This document shows, piece after piece, positions 9,309 to 18,613 of a stretch of 35,806 nucleotides of DNA. Position numbers and translations under genes: made by a program. Source of the stretch: an uncultured Methanobrevibacter sp. (GTDB lineage Archaea > Methanobacteriota > Methanobacteria > Methanobacteriales > Methanobacteriaceae); NCBI RefSeq assembly GCF_902801725.1, contig NZ_CADCJB010000021.1, positions 1 through 35,806 on the forward strand. Reading direction: 5' to 3'. Below the pieces are notes generated by a model that was not told where the DNA came from, searched no databases, and saw only the letters and a program-made list of their open reading frames with translations. Positions within the stretch are counted from its first letter, which is position 1. Each line of letters opens with the position of its first letter.

Positions 9309-10308
9309 ATTTCTTCATAGCTTTTTCAACAGCAACCGCTACGGCAACACTTGCTCCTACCATAGGGTTATTTCCCATACCAATCAGTCCCATCATTTCG
9401 ACGTGAGCAGGTACTGATGATGAACCTGCAAATTGAGCATCGGAGTGCATTCTTCCCATAGTATCTGTCATACCATAAGATGCAGGGCCTGCTGCCATAT
9501 TATCAGGATGCAATGTTCTTCCGGTTCCTCCTCCAGATGCTACTGAGAAGTATTTTTTACCTTGTTCAATGCATTCCTTTTTATATGTTCCGGCTACAGG
9601 ATGCTGGAAACGTGTCGGATTAGTTGAGTTACCTGTAATTGATACGTCAACAGCTTCCAGATGCATAATTGCCACACCTTCCCTTACATCATCAGCACCG
9701 TAACATTTTACTTTAGCCCTTTCACCATCAGAGTATGCTTTTTCTCTAACTACTTTAACTTCCCCAGTAAAGTAATCAAATTCTGTCTGAACATAGGTAA
9801 ATCCGTTAATTCTTGAAATAATCAATGCAGCATCCTTTCCAAGACCGTTTAAAATAACTCTTAAAGGTTTTTCCCTAACTTCATTTGCAGAGTTTGCAAT
9901 TCCAATAGCTCCTTCAGCAGCTGCAAAACTTTCGTGACCTGCAAGGAATGCGAAACATTCACTTTCATCACTTAAAAGCATTGAAGCCAAATTACCGTGA
10001 CCAAGACCAACTTTTCTGTCATCCGCAACACTTCCAGGAATGCAGAATGCCTGAAGACCTTCACCAATAGCTTTTGCCGCATCAGATGCCTTTACACAAC
10101 CTTGCTTTACAGCAATTGCTGCTCCAAGAGTGTATGCCCAGCAGGCATTTTCAAAACAAATCGGTTGAACGCCTTTTACGATTTCATAAGGGTCAAATCC
10201 TTTATCAAGACAAATTTGTTTTGCTTCTTCAAGGTCTTTAATACCATATTTTTCCAAAACAGGAATGATCTGATCGATTCTTCTTTCATAACTTTCAAAT
10301 AAACTCAT
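9307..10308 (-). CDS. GGGtGRT family protein
   Basis: The name-giving motif S-G-G-G-T-G-R-T-L-H-P-D-N-M-A is present near residue 250, in a 333-residue protein of the expected length. The family is common in anaerobes and is almost always beside a NifU-like iron-sulfur scaffold, as here. Its biochemical role is not established to my knowledge; iron-sulfur metabolism is inferred from that partnership. Other visible stretches are rich in Gly and Ala and contain possible nucleotide- or cofactor-binding loops (G-L-G-K-D-A-A-L-I-I). The frame opens at GTG 10317, but the GGAGTGAT ribosome binding site covers that codon and lies 4 bases before the ATG ending at 10308, which I take as the start. It begins 5 bases after the NifU-like stop, so the two are coupled. 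Confidence 0.9.
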   Translation of the reverse strand: MSLFESYERRIDQIIPVLEKYGIKDLEEAKQICLDKGFDPYEIVKGVQPICFENACWAYTLGAAIAVKQGCVKASDAAKAIGEGLQAFCIPGSVADDRKVGLGHGNLASMLLSDESECFAFLAGHESFAAAEGAIGIANSANEVREKPLRVILNGLGKDAALIISRINGFTYVQTEFDYFTGEVKVVREKAYSDGERAKVKCYGADDVREGVAIMHLEAVDVSITGNSTNPTRFQHPVAGTYKKECIEQGKKYFSVASGGGTGRTLHPDNMAAGPASYGMTDTMGRMHSDAQFAGSSSVPAHVEMMGLIGMGNNPMVGASVAVAVAVEKAMKK

Positions 10309-10313
10309 TGTAA

Positions 10314-11006
10314 TCACTCCTTCCTCGGATCAATTTTTTTAGCGGCATCGTCGAATCTTCCATATTGACCTGTTGCCTTTTCAATAGCATCCATTGGGTC
10401 AACACCATCCTTGATTGCATCCAACATGACACCCAAGTTAATGTATTTATAGCCTATTATCTCATCATCTTCATCAAGACCAATTTCGGTAATGTAACCT
10501 TCAGTCAGCTCCAGATATCTTGGTCCTTTTTCCTTTGTGGAAAATATTGTTCCGACCTGGCTTCTGTGACCTTTTCCCAGATCCTCCAAACCTGCACCGA
10601 TTTGAAGGCCTCCTTCTGAAAATGCTGATTGTGACCTTCCGTAAACAATTTGAAGGAACAGTTCACGCATTGCAGTGTTTATCGCATCACAAACAAGGTC
10701 TGTGTTTAATGCTTCTAGAATTGTTTTTCCAATCAGTATTTCACCAGCCATAGCTGCAGAATGAGTCATTCCGGAACATCCTAAAGTTTCAACTAATGCC
10801 TCTTCAATAATACCATCTTTAACGTTTAATGTTAGTTTACAGCATCCTTGCTGCGGTGCACACCATCCTATACCATGAGTAAAACCTGAAATATCAGACA
10901 CTTCTTTAGCCTTTACCCATTTGCCCTCTTCAGGAATTGGAGCAGGCCCATGATTTGCACCCTTGCGAACAGGACACATATTCTCTACTTCAGTTGAATA
11001 AATCAT
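10314..11006 (-). CDS. NifU-like iron-sulfur cluster assembly scaffold protein
   Basis: The 230-residue protein has the conserved L-G-C-S-G-M-T-H-S-A-A-M-A-G-E region of NifU/IscU-type scaffolds, a second cysteine cluster (W-C-A-P-Q-Q-G-C-C-K), and an N-terminal cysteine (E-N-M-C-P-V-R). It probably assembles or carries Fe-S clusters for the GGGtGRT protein encoded immediately downstream. The last codons (G-A-G-TGA) overlap the ribosome binding site of that gene. A GAGG site lies 10 bases before the ATG ending at 11006. The in-frame TTG at 11015 is only one base from it and is a poorer start. It is transcribed divergently from the ADP-ribosylglycohydrolase gene, with a shared A+T-rich promoter region of about 125 bp. 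Confidence 0.88.
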   Translation of the reverse strand: MIYSTEVENMCPVRKGANHGPAPIPEEGKWVKAKEVSDISGFTHGIGWCAPQQGCCKLTLNVKDGIIEEALVETLGCSGMTHSAAMAGEILIGKTILEALNTDLVCDAINTAMRELFLQIVYGRSQSAFSEGGLQIGAGLEDLGKGHRSQVGTIFSTKEKGPRYLELTEGYITEIGLDEDDEIIGYKYINLGVMLDAIKDGVDPMDAIEKATGQYGRFDDAAKKIDPRKE

Positions 11007-11133
11007 CTTTTTCAATCCTCAACAAGTTTTAATTTTATTAGACATATAATATATTAGAATTATATCAATTTAATATTTTAGGATAACATTTAAAATAATC
11101 ACAATTAATATACTCAAAAACCATATTAAGATT

Positions 11134-12048
11134 ATGAATGTTAAAGATGGAATAATCGGTTTGTTGATTGGTGATGCACTGGGCGTTCCTGTCGAATTCA
11201 AACAAAGAGAATACCTTGAAAAAAATCCCGTTACTGATATGATAGGTCATGGAACATACAATATGCCTGCAGGAACCTGGAGTGATGATTCATCAATGAC
11301 AATAGCTACAATGGCAAGCATCGTCAATAAAAAGGCTGTTGATTATGAAGACATTATGAATGAATTTTGTGAGTGGATTTTCAACGAGAAATATGTGCAG
11401 TATTGCGTATTCGATTACGGAATTACTACAAAAAACGCATTGGACAACTACCACTACAAAAATCTGCCGGCACTGGAATGCGGATGCAGTGGCGAAAGGG
11501 ACAACGGAAACGGATCTCTGATGAGAATTCTTCCGCTTGCATTTATCCCAAATATAGACTATGAGACAATCGAAAACGTTTCTGCCCTAACACATGCCCA
11601 CGAAAGGTCAAAAATAGCTTGCGCATTATACATCGAAATTGCCAAATCCATGCTTGAATATGATGATTTGACCATCAGAGAACACATTAAAAAAGCCAAC
11701 GACAAAATTATAAAGCATTACAATGACTCTGAAGAGTTAAAACACTTCAATAGAATATTTAATGACAATTTAGACGATGTTGACACCATCAGAAGTGGAG
11801 GATATGTAATTGATACCTTTGAAAGTGTAATACATTGTCTTGAAAATACTGGCAATTATAGGGATGCAGTTCTTAAAGCCGTCAACCTGGGCCATGACAC
11901 CGATACTGTAGCTGCCATTTGCGGAGGACTTGCTGGAATTTATTATGGTTTTGATGAAATCCCTATAGATTGGATTGAATCAGTTAGTAAAATTAATCAA
12001 GTGCTTTCATTATGTGAAAAATACGAGGCGTTTTGTGATGAATATTAG
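11134..12048 (+). CDS. ADP-ribosylglycohydrolase (DraG/ARH family)
   Basis: The enzyme family removes ADP-ribose from proteins or small molecules using two Mg ions. The metal-binding motifs are intact: G-D-A-L-G-V-P-V-E-F (13-22), G-T-W-S-D-D-S-S-M (47-55, with the D-D pair), G-N-G-S-L-M-R (125-131) and N-L-G-H-D-T-D-T-V-A-A (251-261, with the catalytic D-T-D). At 304 residues it is full length and predicted to be active and cytosolic. The substrate is unknown. In some bacteria DraG reactivates nitrogenase reductase, but no nif genes are nearby. It overlaps the next gene by 11 bases, so the two form a two-gene unit. No ribosome binding site is clear at the ATG. The window also holds a degenerate relative at 31385. 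Confidence 0.93.
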   Translation: MNVKDGIIGLLIGDALGVPVEFKQREYLEKNPVTDMIGHGTYNMPAGTWSDDSSMTIATMASIVNKKAVDYEDIMNEFCEWIFNEKYVQYCVFDYGITTKNALDNYHYKNLPALECGCSGERDNGNGSLMRILPLAFIPNIDYETIENVSALTHAHERSKIACALYIEIAKSMLEYDDLTIREHIKKANDKIIKHYNDSEELKHFNRIFNDNLDDVDTIRSGGYVIDTFESVIHCLENTGNYRDAVLKAVNLGHDTDTVAAICGGLAGIYYGFDEIPIDWIESVSKINQVLSLCEKYEAFCDEY

Positions 12049-12520
12049 TGAAACCATTAAGAATATTAGGGCTTCCTGCGATAATTATGTAGACAAAGAT
12101 TTGGTAGCCACAGTCATTCATGACAACTACTATATGGGAACCAACAACATTTTAGAATTTGACGAATATGGAATTAAAAGCGGAGATTCCTATGAAGACA
12201 GGATTTTAAAAATTCTAAACTACGAAAATGTCTTTCTGGCAATTGGAATGTTTGCATTTATCCCAGTTATCAATGAATGTGACATATATTCCGTTAAGGA
12301 TTATAACATCAAGATGACACAGGAAGAATTCGACAAATATGCATATGAAAAAGAGAGAATATTCGGAATATTAATCAAAAAGAATTCAAGCGATTTCATC
12401 ATCGGAAGCACAGACCTTTGCGGATGCAGTATTGAGGCTTCCTTTGAGGAAATAGAAAAAAGTAATTTAAAATTTTACAAAAAAATAGAAGAAATTATAG
12501 ATGATTCAATCATCTATTAA
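12038..12520 (+). CDS. Hypothetical protein, 160 aa, overlapping the ADP-ribosylglycohydrolase gene
   Basis: I do not recognise this protein. It is acidic, soluble and without a signal peptide. It contains a hydrophobic centre (F-L-A-I-G-M-F-A-F-I-P-V-I) and a C-D-L-C-G-C-S-like stretch (D-L-C-G-C-S-I-E-A-S). The ATG at 12038 lies 9 bases after GAGG (12025-12028) inside the upstream gene. A GTG at 12035 is an alternative with better spacing. Overlap with the ADP-ribosylglycohydrolase gene suggests coupled translation and a shared pathway, possibly as partner or target. It converges with the MurT-like gene, and the two coding ends overlap by 11 bases. Confidence 0.8.
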   Translation: MNISETIKNIRASCDNYVDKDLVATVIHDNYYMGTNNILEFDEYGIKSGDSYEDRILKILNYENVFLAIGMFAFIPVINECDIYSVKDYNIKMTQEEFDKYAYEKERIFGILIKKNSSDFIIGSTDLCGCSIEASFEEIEKSNLKFYKKIEEIIDDSIIY

Positions 12521-13931
12521 TCATTTTCTTTTTAATTTCTTCCCACATCGCCTGCTCTTCACCACATCCGGTCATGATTACATAGTCATAGTCAGAGTTA
12601 CGGGCAAGTTCAGCTAATTTTTCTATTCTAACGGCCATTTCATCATAGCTTAAAGGATAAAATTCAGCATCAGGATATTCCTTTTTCATTATTTCATAGT
12701 ACTCGCGAGCCTTATCTATGGATTTTCTTCCAGGAACAACAATAAGATGTGCTGGATTCATGCTTTTGATAACTTCAAAATGGTCTTCAAAGATTTCCTC
12801 TTCATCCTCATCGGGAGTTGTATAAATGAACTCCAGAGGCCCGTCAACATACTGGTTCATGAACATTGCATTGATTCTGGCAGCATCTCCATTGTCTCCC
12901 TGACCAAGTCCAACGAATTTTCCTCCTATATCTACGACCTCAAACCTTCCAGGAGGAATGAAAGACATGTCCAGATTGTTGAATACATTTTTAACAGTGG
13001 ATTCTATGTTTTCAACTTTAGGAGTGAATGTTGCATATGTTGTTATTGAAGCCAGTGTATTGTAGATATTGTGGAAACCAAACGGAGGCACGGTAACTTC
13101 CACATCAAATTTGACATTTTTTGAAACAGTGTAGTTAAATAAATCACCCTCAATTGTCAATTTCCATGAATCTACATTCAATTCAATGTTTGTTAATTTT
13201 ACATTTAATTTAGGACGTTTAAATCCGCATCCACATGTATAGATTCCCCTATGATTTAGGAAATGTTTGGAATATGTCAGCATTTCACCACATTTTGGGC
13301 ATTCAATACTTTCGCCGTTGATGTCCTCTACACCATCACAGTCTATACCATAGTAGTTTATTTTAACATCCTTTTCCTTATTAAGACCAATCAAGGCTGT
13401 TCTTGGATCATCCGCATTAGTTACGATGACTCCCCTTTGCATACCTTGAGACAATAATATTTTAGCTTTATAATAATCTTCAAAAGGATTCTTTACGCCT
13501 GCAACTTGTGTATGTTCCTGGGAGATAGTTGTATAAACTACTCCAATAGGGTCAACAACCCTTTGAACTGTGTCCGGAATACCATATTTGATATTACGAA
13601 TACCATATTCAAAAACACCCAAATCTCCTTTTTGTTGAATGAATGCAGAGGCTATAGCATTAATAGTGTTACTCTCAAAACTACTTCTGATTTGAGTATC
13701 TGATGATAATAATTTAATTAATAGTGTTGTAGTAGTTGTCTTACCGTTGGTTCCTGTAAGAATTACTGAACCGATTCCCATATCCTTTGACAATTCTGAA
13801 ACCGCATCAACACCAGCAATTCTTGTAAAAATAATCCCTGCAAAACTTTTACCACTTCCAGACCCAAGTTTGGAAAATGGTCCACCTACCTTAGCTATAA
13901 ATTTTGCCATACTAATTTTAAAACTACTCAT
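12510..13931 (-). CDS. MurT-like Mur ligase family protein with zinc ribbon
   Basis: The 473 residues follow bacterial MurT: an ATP-binding P-loop G-T-N-G-K-T-T-T (60-67), S-F-E-S-N-T-I-N, H-T-Q-V-A-G, N-A-D-D-P-R, a zinc ribbon inserted in the Mur fold (Cys 211, 214, 233, 235, ending G-F-K-R-P), then N-I-Y-N-T-L-A-S and a C-terminal DUF1727-like domain. Bacterial MurT works with the glutamine amidotransferase GatD to amidate lipid II. In pseudomurein archaea a MurT-like ligase probably acts on the pseudomurein peptide. The C-terminus here lacks the usual D-G-R-D-V-S-W-I-W-D motif, replaced by an acidic T-P-D-E-D-E-E-E, and no gatD is adjacent. Partner and reaction may therefore differ. An AGGTT site lies 5 bases before the ATG. 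Confidence 0.85.
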   Translation of the reverse strand: MSSFKISMAKFIAKVGGPFSKLGSGSGKSFAGIIFTRIAGVDAVSELSKDMGIGSVILTGTNGKTTTTTLLIKLLSSDTQIRSSFESNTINAIASAFIQQKGDLGVFEYGIRNIKYGIPDTVQRVVDPIGVVYTTISQEHTQVAGVKNPFEDYYKAKILLSQGMQRGVIVTNADDPRTALIGLNKEKDVKINYYGIDCDGVEDINGESIECPKCGEMLTYSKHFLNHRGIYTCGCGFKRPKLNVKLTNIELNVDSWKLTIEGDLFNYTVSKNVKFDVEVTVPPFGFHNIYNTLASITTYATFTPKVENIESTVKNVFNNLDMSFIPPGRFEVVDIGGKFVGLGQGDNGDAARINAMFMNQYVDGPLEFIYTTPDEDEEEIFEDHFEVIKSMNPAHLIVVPGRKSIDKAREYYEIMKKEYPDAEFYPLSYDEMAVRIEKLAELARNSDYDYVIMTGCGEEQAMWEEIKKKMINR

Positions 13932-13997
13932 AGTTTAACCTTTGAAAATAAAAATATATAAAAATTTGTATAAAAAATAGAAAAAGAATAATCCAAC

Positions 13998-15977
13998 TTA
14001 GTTTGTAGTTGGATTTTTAATATTTGTCTGTGGAACTTTTTCAGCGACTTTGGAACCGATATTCTTCATTTTTTCAATTAATGAGTCTTTTTTAGAACCA
14101 CTAATTAAAATGTTTTCCAAAACATCACTCAAAGTTTCAGTCGGGATGATTTCAATCATATCCTCATATTTTTTCTCGATCATAACATCTTTCAAGTTGG
14201 ATTTAGGAATCAATACCTTTTTCATTCCGGCTTCAGCAGCAGCTTCGATTTTAGCTGTTGCACCACCAATAGGCATTACATCTCCGCGTACATTAAGTGA
14301 ACCTGTTAATGCTACAGTCTGGTCTATTGGAATTTCCTCAACTGCAGAAATGACCGCTGTTGCAATACTTACACTTGCAGAGTCACCTTCCACACCATCA
14401 TAAGTCTGTATGAATTGAACGTGAATATCATAGTCAGAAATGTCTTTGTTAGTGTATTTTTTAATTAATGCACTTACATTCTGTACAGATTCCTGAGCTA
14501 TTTCACCTAATTTACCGGTAGCGATAATTTGACCACCGCTTTTAGATTGTGTCGGCGCTGCTTCAGCAGCAATTGGTGAAACGATTCCGCTCCTATCACC
14601 AATTACGGCAAGTCCATTTACAAGACCTACCCTTCCTCCTTCAGCAGAAACCATACTGTAATCTTTTCTTTGCAATATTGACCTGTCTGCAATTTGCTGT
14701 TCTAAAGTTCTGGCAAATTTCTTAGCTTCAAATACATGTTCAGCAGTTACAAGTTCATCGCCTTTTTCAATTGCCACATCTCCAGCAGATCTTACCAAAC
14801 CACCAAGATCCCTTAATCTTAAGGTTAAAGCGTTTTGTTTACCTGACCTTCTTTTTGCTTCCATAATGATTTCATCAAGTGCATCTGGAGTAAAGTGAGG
14901 AATTCTTCCATCATTTTTAACTTCCTGAGCAACAAACTGAACCAGTTTTTCTCTGTTTTCAGTGGTATCTTCCATGTAATCCTTCATGAACACTTCATAT
15001 CCGTATCCTCTTATTCTTGACCTCATTGCAATATGCATTCCTTCAAGAACCTGTAGGTTACCGGATGCAACAAGAACAAAGTCACATGGTGCGGCCTGTG
15101 ATCTTACCATTGCACCACTTGAGTTTTCGCTTTGACCGGTAATGGAATATTGCTTTTCCTGCATTGCAGATAAAAGCTCCTGTTGAGTTTTCATTGACAT
15201 TGTACCTATTTCGTCAATGTATAAAACTCCCCTGTTAGCTTTGTGAATCATTCCAGCCTCTACACGCTCATGTGCTGGAGTTCCAAGACCTCCTGATTGA
15301 TATGGGTCGTGGCGAACATCTCCCAATAATGCTCCTGCATGAGCACCTGTCGCATCCATGAACGGTGCAAATCTGGACTCTTCATTATTGACCAGTAATT
15401 TAGGAGACATTGTATTGTTTTTAGGTTTAATCTGAATTGAAATAAGTAAAATTAATGCAGCAGCAATAATAGACTCCAATAATCTGCCGTACATAAATCC
15501 AATAACCAAAACTCCACCGATGGCGAACATTGTAATTATGGTTTTTCTCTCTTCATGTCCTTTAACTGACCCTTTAGTTGCCTTTACAATTTTTTTACCT
15601 TCACCTGCAGGCACTGTTCTGATTAAAGGATGGTTATTGTCCTCCATATTCGGATATACCAAAATATCCTGTAAAGTTTCATGAGGTAAAATCTGTGCCA
15701 TTCCCTTAGCAAGCATGGATTTTCCAACACCAGGATCCCCAATTAATAAAACATTTCTCCTTTGTTTAGCTGCTTTTTTAATTGTTTCGATGGATTCTTC
15801 ATGCCCAATAACTTGGTCAATTAATAAAGGTGGAACATCAATATCCTTTGAGCTTTTTATATTATCATAATCCAACATAGGTTTAGTTTCTTCGCTAGAG
15901 GTTGATTCTTTTACTTCGCTTTCATCTATTACATCATTAGAAGAATCTTCAATTGATTCTTGTTCTTCAAATTTCAT
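13998..15977 (-). CDS. lonB: Archaeal ATP-dependent protease LonB, membrane-anchored
   Basis: This is the archaeal Lon type, which lacks the bacterial N-terminal domain and instead has membrane helices within the AAA+ module. Visible are an acidic Ser/Glu-rich N-terminal extension (1-45), Walker A G-D-P-G-V-G-K-S (80-87), two membrane segments (about 147-163 and 167-183), Walker B V-L-Y-I-D-E-I-G (about 251-258), and the protease domain with catalytic Ser533 in E-G-D-S-A-S and Lys576 in G-G-A-T-A-K. The 659-residue length is normal. It degrades misfolded and membrane proteins at the inner face of the membrane. A GTGAGGTT ribosome binding site precedes the ATG. Confidence 0.95.
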   Translation of the reverse strand: MKFEEQESIEDSSNDVIDESEVKESTSSEETKPMLDYDNIKSSKDIDVPPLLIDQVIGHEESIETIKKAAKQRRNVLLIGDPGVGKSMLAKGMAQILPHETLQDILVYPNMEDNNHPLIRTVPAGEGKKIVKATKGSVKGHEERKTIITMFAIGGVLVIGFMYGRLLESIIAAALILLISIQIKPKNNTMSPKLLVNNEESRFAPFMDATGAHAGALLGDVRHDPYQSGGLGTPAHERVEAGMIHKANRGVLYIDEIGTMSMKTQQELLSAMQEKQYSITGQSENSSGAMVRSQAAPCDFVLVASGNLQVLEGMHIAMRSRIRGYGYEVFMKDYMEDTTENREKLVQFVAQEVKNDGRIPHFTPDALDEIIMEAKRRSGKQNALTLRLRDLGGLVRSAGDVAIEKGDELVTAEHVFEAKKFARTLEQQIADRSILQRKDYSMVSAEGGRVGLVNGLAVIGDRSGIVSPIAAEAAPTQSKSGGQIIATGKLGEIAQESVQNVSALIKKYTNKDISDYDIHVQFIQTYDGVEGDSASVSIATAVISAVEEIPIDQTVALTGSLNVRGDVMPIGGATAKIEAAAEAGMKKVLIPKSNLKDVMIEKKYEDMIEIIPTETLSDVLENILISGSKKDSLIEKMKNIGSKVAEKVPQTNIKNPTTN

Positions 15978-16557
15978 AAAACTAACCTCACTTCTATCAA
16001 TAAATTCATCATTAAAAAATTAAGTTTACAATACTATTTAAATATTGTTTATTAAGTATATAAAAAGTTTTCTATTTTAGTAAATAAAGGTTAGTAAAAT
16101 AATACGGCCAATACAAGACTGCATGAAAAACAAAAATTCAACTTCAACAAAAATCGAACATATTTCAATTTCATATCATTATCATTATCATATGATGAAA
16201 AAATAATTAAATAGATTATAAATTATATTTAATATAAATAACAAAAAAATTAATCAAAAAGAATGATAAAAAGCAATAAATATATAATATAATTAAAAAT
16301 AATTATTATTACGAGAATTTATTCGATGATATATTCTTGTTAATCGAGTTTGATTGATGTGTTTAAAAAAAATATTCCCAAAAAGTTATCAATTATTTCA
16401 TAGTCAGACGTATTTAAACCCCCTGATAAATAAAATAATACATTTTGAGAATATACTGTCCAAAACACATCTTTCAAATAAGATTAAAAAAATCAAATGA
16501 AATTATACTTTTTTTAAATTTAAAATTATTTATAATATTAACACAATATATTTTTAC
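15978..16557. other. Divergent A+T-rich intergenic region, lonB / cobQ
   Basis: About 580 bases without a supportable gene. TATA-like ATTTAAATA stretches occur near 16035-16045, on the lonB side. The cobQ side has TTTATAATATTA about 30 bases before its ATG. There is a short palindrome around TCATATGA (16187-16195) and TCATTA repeats before it. I see no tRNA, riboswitch-like cobalamin box or other RNA that I could defend. Confidence 0.55.
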
Positions 16558-18084
16558 ATGACAAAATGTATCATGGTTCAGGGAACATCATCAAATGCGG
16601 GCAAAAGCATGCTTGTAGCTGCTTTATGTAGAATATACAAAAATAGGGGATACAATGTTGCTCCTTTCAAATCCCAAAATATGTCTTTAAACTCATACAC
16701 CACAAAGGAAAACGGCGAGATTGGAATTGCACAAATGCTGCAGGCTGAAGCTGCAATGATTGAACCAAGCATACATATGAATCCGGTCCTACTTAAACCA
16801 AAAGGAGACTTTACATCCAATGTAATTATTCAAGGAAAATCCATTGGAGATATGAATTTCTATGATTACCAGCACAAATACCATGATAGAGCTTTTAATG
16901 CCATGAAAGAAAGTTTCAAGATTCTGTCAGATAAATATGACATCATAGTTATTGAAGGAGCAGGTTCGCCTGCCGAAATCAATATGCGAGATCAGGACAT
17001 AGCAAATATGGAAATAGCCCATATGGCTGATGCAAATGTTATCCTAATAGCAGATATTGAAATGGGAGGAGTTTTTGCAGCCATTGCTGGAACCTACGTC
17101 CTGCTTGATGACTATGACAGGTCACGTCTGAAAGCAACAGTAATCAACAAGTTCAGAGGAAATCTCGACATTTTAAAACCCGGTCTTGACAGGATTGAAG
17201 AAATAACCGGAGAACCAGTCCTGGGAGTTCTTCCCTATGACGAAACATTGAAATTGCCGGAAGAAGACTCCGCATCACTAACCACACATGACTTTGCAGA
17301 AGACAAAGACATTACCATCGGAGTAATCAGACTGCCTAAAATAGCTAATTTTACAGATATAGATCCATTTGAATACGAAGATGACGTGGCGCTTAAAATG
17401 ATTGGCGTTAATGATGATATTGGAGATGTAGATGCAATTTTAATTCCCGGAACACGTAACTCAACAGAAGACATGTTTGCACTGAGGGAAAGCGGACTTG
17501 CCGATAAGATTATTGAAAAATCAGATGAAATACCAATCATTGGAATCTGCGGAGGATTGCAGATTCTAGGAAATGTCATCCATGATGAAGATAAACGTGA
17601 ATCCAAACATGGAACCATAAAAGGTTTGGGATTGCTGGATATCGAATCAAGTTTCTCAAGAGCCGGAAAAATAGTTACACAATCAACCGCCACAATTCCA
17701 GATAATCTGGATGGTCTTGCAGGCGAAATATTCAAAAATATAGTCGGAGAGGAAGTTACAGGGTATGAAATACATGAAGGTACAACAGAACTGTTATCCT
17801 CTAACGCCCTGTTGAACATCAAAAAAGGACAGGGAAACAATGAAGATGGCAAACTCGATGGAGCTTCAAACCAAAATGCATTTGCAACATACTTCCATGG
17901 CATATTCCACAACTATAACTTCAGAAGAGAATTTTTGAATTATATTCGTGTTAAAAAAGGCCTTGAAGCAAAATACGGTGAAGACCCTTATGAAACTCAA
18001 AAGGACTATTCCCTAAACAGATTGGCTGAAATTGTTGAAGAACATTTGGACATGGACATCATTGACGAACTGCTGTTTTCATGA
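16558..18084 (+). CDS. cobQ: Cobyric acid synthase (CobQ/CbiP)
   Basis: The enzyme amidates the b, d, e and g side chains of adenosyl-cobyrinate a,c-diamide with glutamine and ATP in cobamide synthesis, needed in methanogens for corrinoid methyltransferases. It has an N-terminal ATP-binding domain with P-loop G-T-S-S-N-A-G-K-S (9-17) and a C-terminal class I-like glutamine amidotransferase domain with the nucleophile Cys331 in G-I-C-G-G-L-Q. His447 in Y-F-H-G-I-F-H is the likely catalytic His. The 508-residue length is standard. The ATG at 16558 lacks a ribosome binding site; an ATG five codons later (M-V-Q-G) is possible. The gene stands alone and converges with the next gene, overlapping it by 6 bases. 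Confidence 0.95.
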   Translation: MTKCIMVQGTSSNAGKSMLVAALCRIYKNRGYNVAPFKSQNMSLNSYTTKENGEIGIAQMLQAEAAMIEPSIHMNPVLLKPKGDFTSNVIIQGKSIGDMNFYDYQHKYHDRAFNAMKESFKILSDKYDIIVIEGAGSPAEINMRDQDIANMEIAHMADANVILIADIEMGGVFAAIAGTYVLLDDYDRSRLKATVINKFRGNLDILKPGLDRIEEITGEPVLGVLPYDETLKLPEEDSASLTTHDFAEDKDITIGVIRLPKIANFTDIDPFEYEDDVALKMIGVNDDIGDVDAILIPGTRNSTEDMFALRESGLADKIIEKSDEIPIIGICGGLQILGNVIHDEDKRESKHGTIKGLGLLDIESSFSRAGKIVTQSTATIPDNLDGLAGEIFKNIVGEEVTGYEIHEGTTELLSSNALLNIKKGQGNNEDGKLDGASNQNAFATYFHGIFHNYNFRREFLNYIRVKKGLEAKYGEDPYETQKDYSLNRLAEIVEEHLDMDIIDELLFS

Positions 18085-18588
18085 AAGCATTTCCTCAATA
18101 GTCCTTAAATTGTCACACTGAATCATTACCAATTTATCACCTTTCAAATAATTAAAGTAATATCTCGGATGGGAATTTTTAACCAAACCGGCAGAGGTTG
18201 TAGCCTCATCACTCTTAAAAATGCCTTCAACTCCATTGATGGACTTGTTTTCATATGTTCCATCATTCAAATCATTTAAATCAATACCGCCATCCAATTT
18301 AAATACGGCAATATCCAACAGCAATATCTCGTTTTGTTTAAACGATTTTTGAGATTTGTTAAGAACATGCACAGAAACTTTATCCGGAAGATTAATTTCT
18401 TGTGATGCATTATCCTCAAAATATCCAACGGCAAACGTAAAATTTATCCCTCCAATTTCTAGAGTTTTAGGTGCGGGAGTCTGGAACTTTGGTCCGGCAA
18501 CCTTTTCAGGAGCACCTTCATAGGCCATGAAAAGAATAATTAAGGATAACAAGAAAAAACCAATAGCAAAAGCTGTTTTTTTATCCAT
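18079..18588 (-). CDS. Membrane-anchored hypothetical protein, 169 aa
   Basis: A single N-terminal hydrophobic segment (about residues 6-24) acts as signal anchor, followed by a roughly 145-residue soluble domain outside the membrane. The domain alternates predicted beta strands (I-G-G-I-N-F-T-F-A-V-G-Y-F) with polar loops and ends with a conserved-looking G-D-K-L-V-M-I-Q-C. I do not recognise a named family; similar short anchored proteins are frequent in Methanobrevibacter. A GATGAT site three bases before the ATG supports the start. Confidence 0.78.
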   Translation of the reverse strand: MDKKTAFAIGFFLLSLIILFMAYEGAPEKVAGPKFQTPAPKTLEIGGINFTFAVGYFEDNASQEINLPDKVSVHVLNKSQKSFKQNEILLLDIAVFKLDGGIDLNDLNDGTYENKSINGVEGIFKSDEATTSAGLVKNSHPRYYFNYLKGDKLVMIQCDNLRTIEEMLS

Positions 18589-18613
18589 TTTATCATCTTA
18601 AAAATGAGAATAT

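Noticed and set aside
11065-11250. 61-codon minus-strand frame before the NifU-like gene
   Set aside because: Half of it overlaps the start of the ADP-ribosylglycohydrolase gene and the rest is promoter-like A+T-rich DNA.
15978-16557. Cobalamin riboswitch upstream of cobQ
   Set aside because: No recognisable B12-box or stable stem pattern; the region is simply A+T-rich.
17235-17912. 225-codon open frame opposite cobQ
   Set aside because: Overlaps the conserved amidotransferase half of cobQ; composition (Ser/Pro/Ile-rich) is typical of a reverse-strand shadow.
16558-18084. Reading cobQ as the GatD partner of the MurT-like ligase
   Set aside because: GatD is a short glutaminase of about 240 residues. 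This protein has the N-terminal P-loop synthetase domain and 508-residue length of true cobyric acid synthase.
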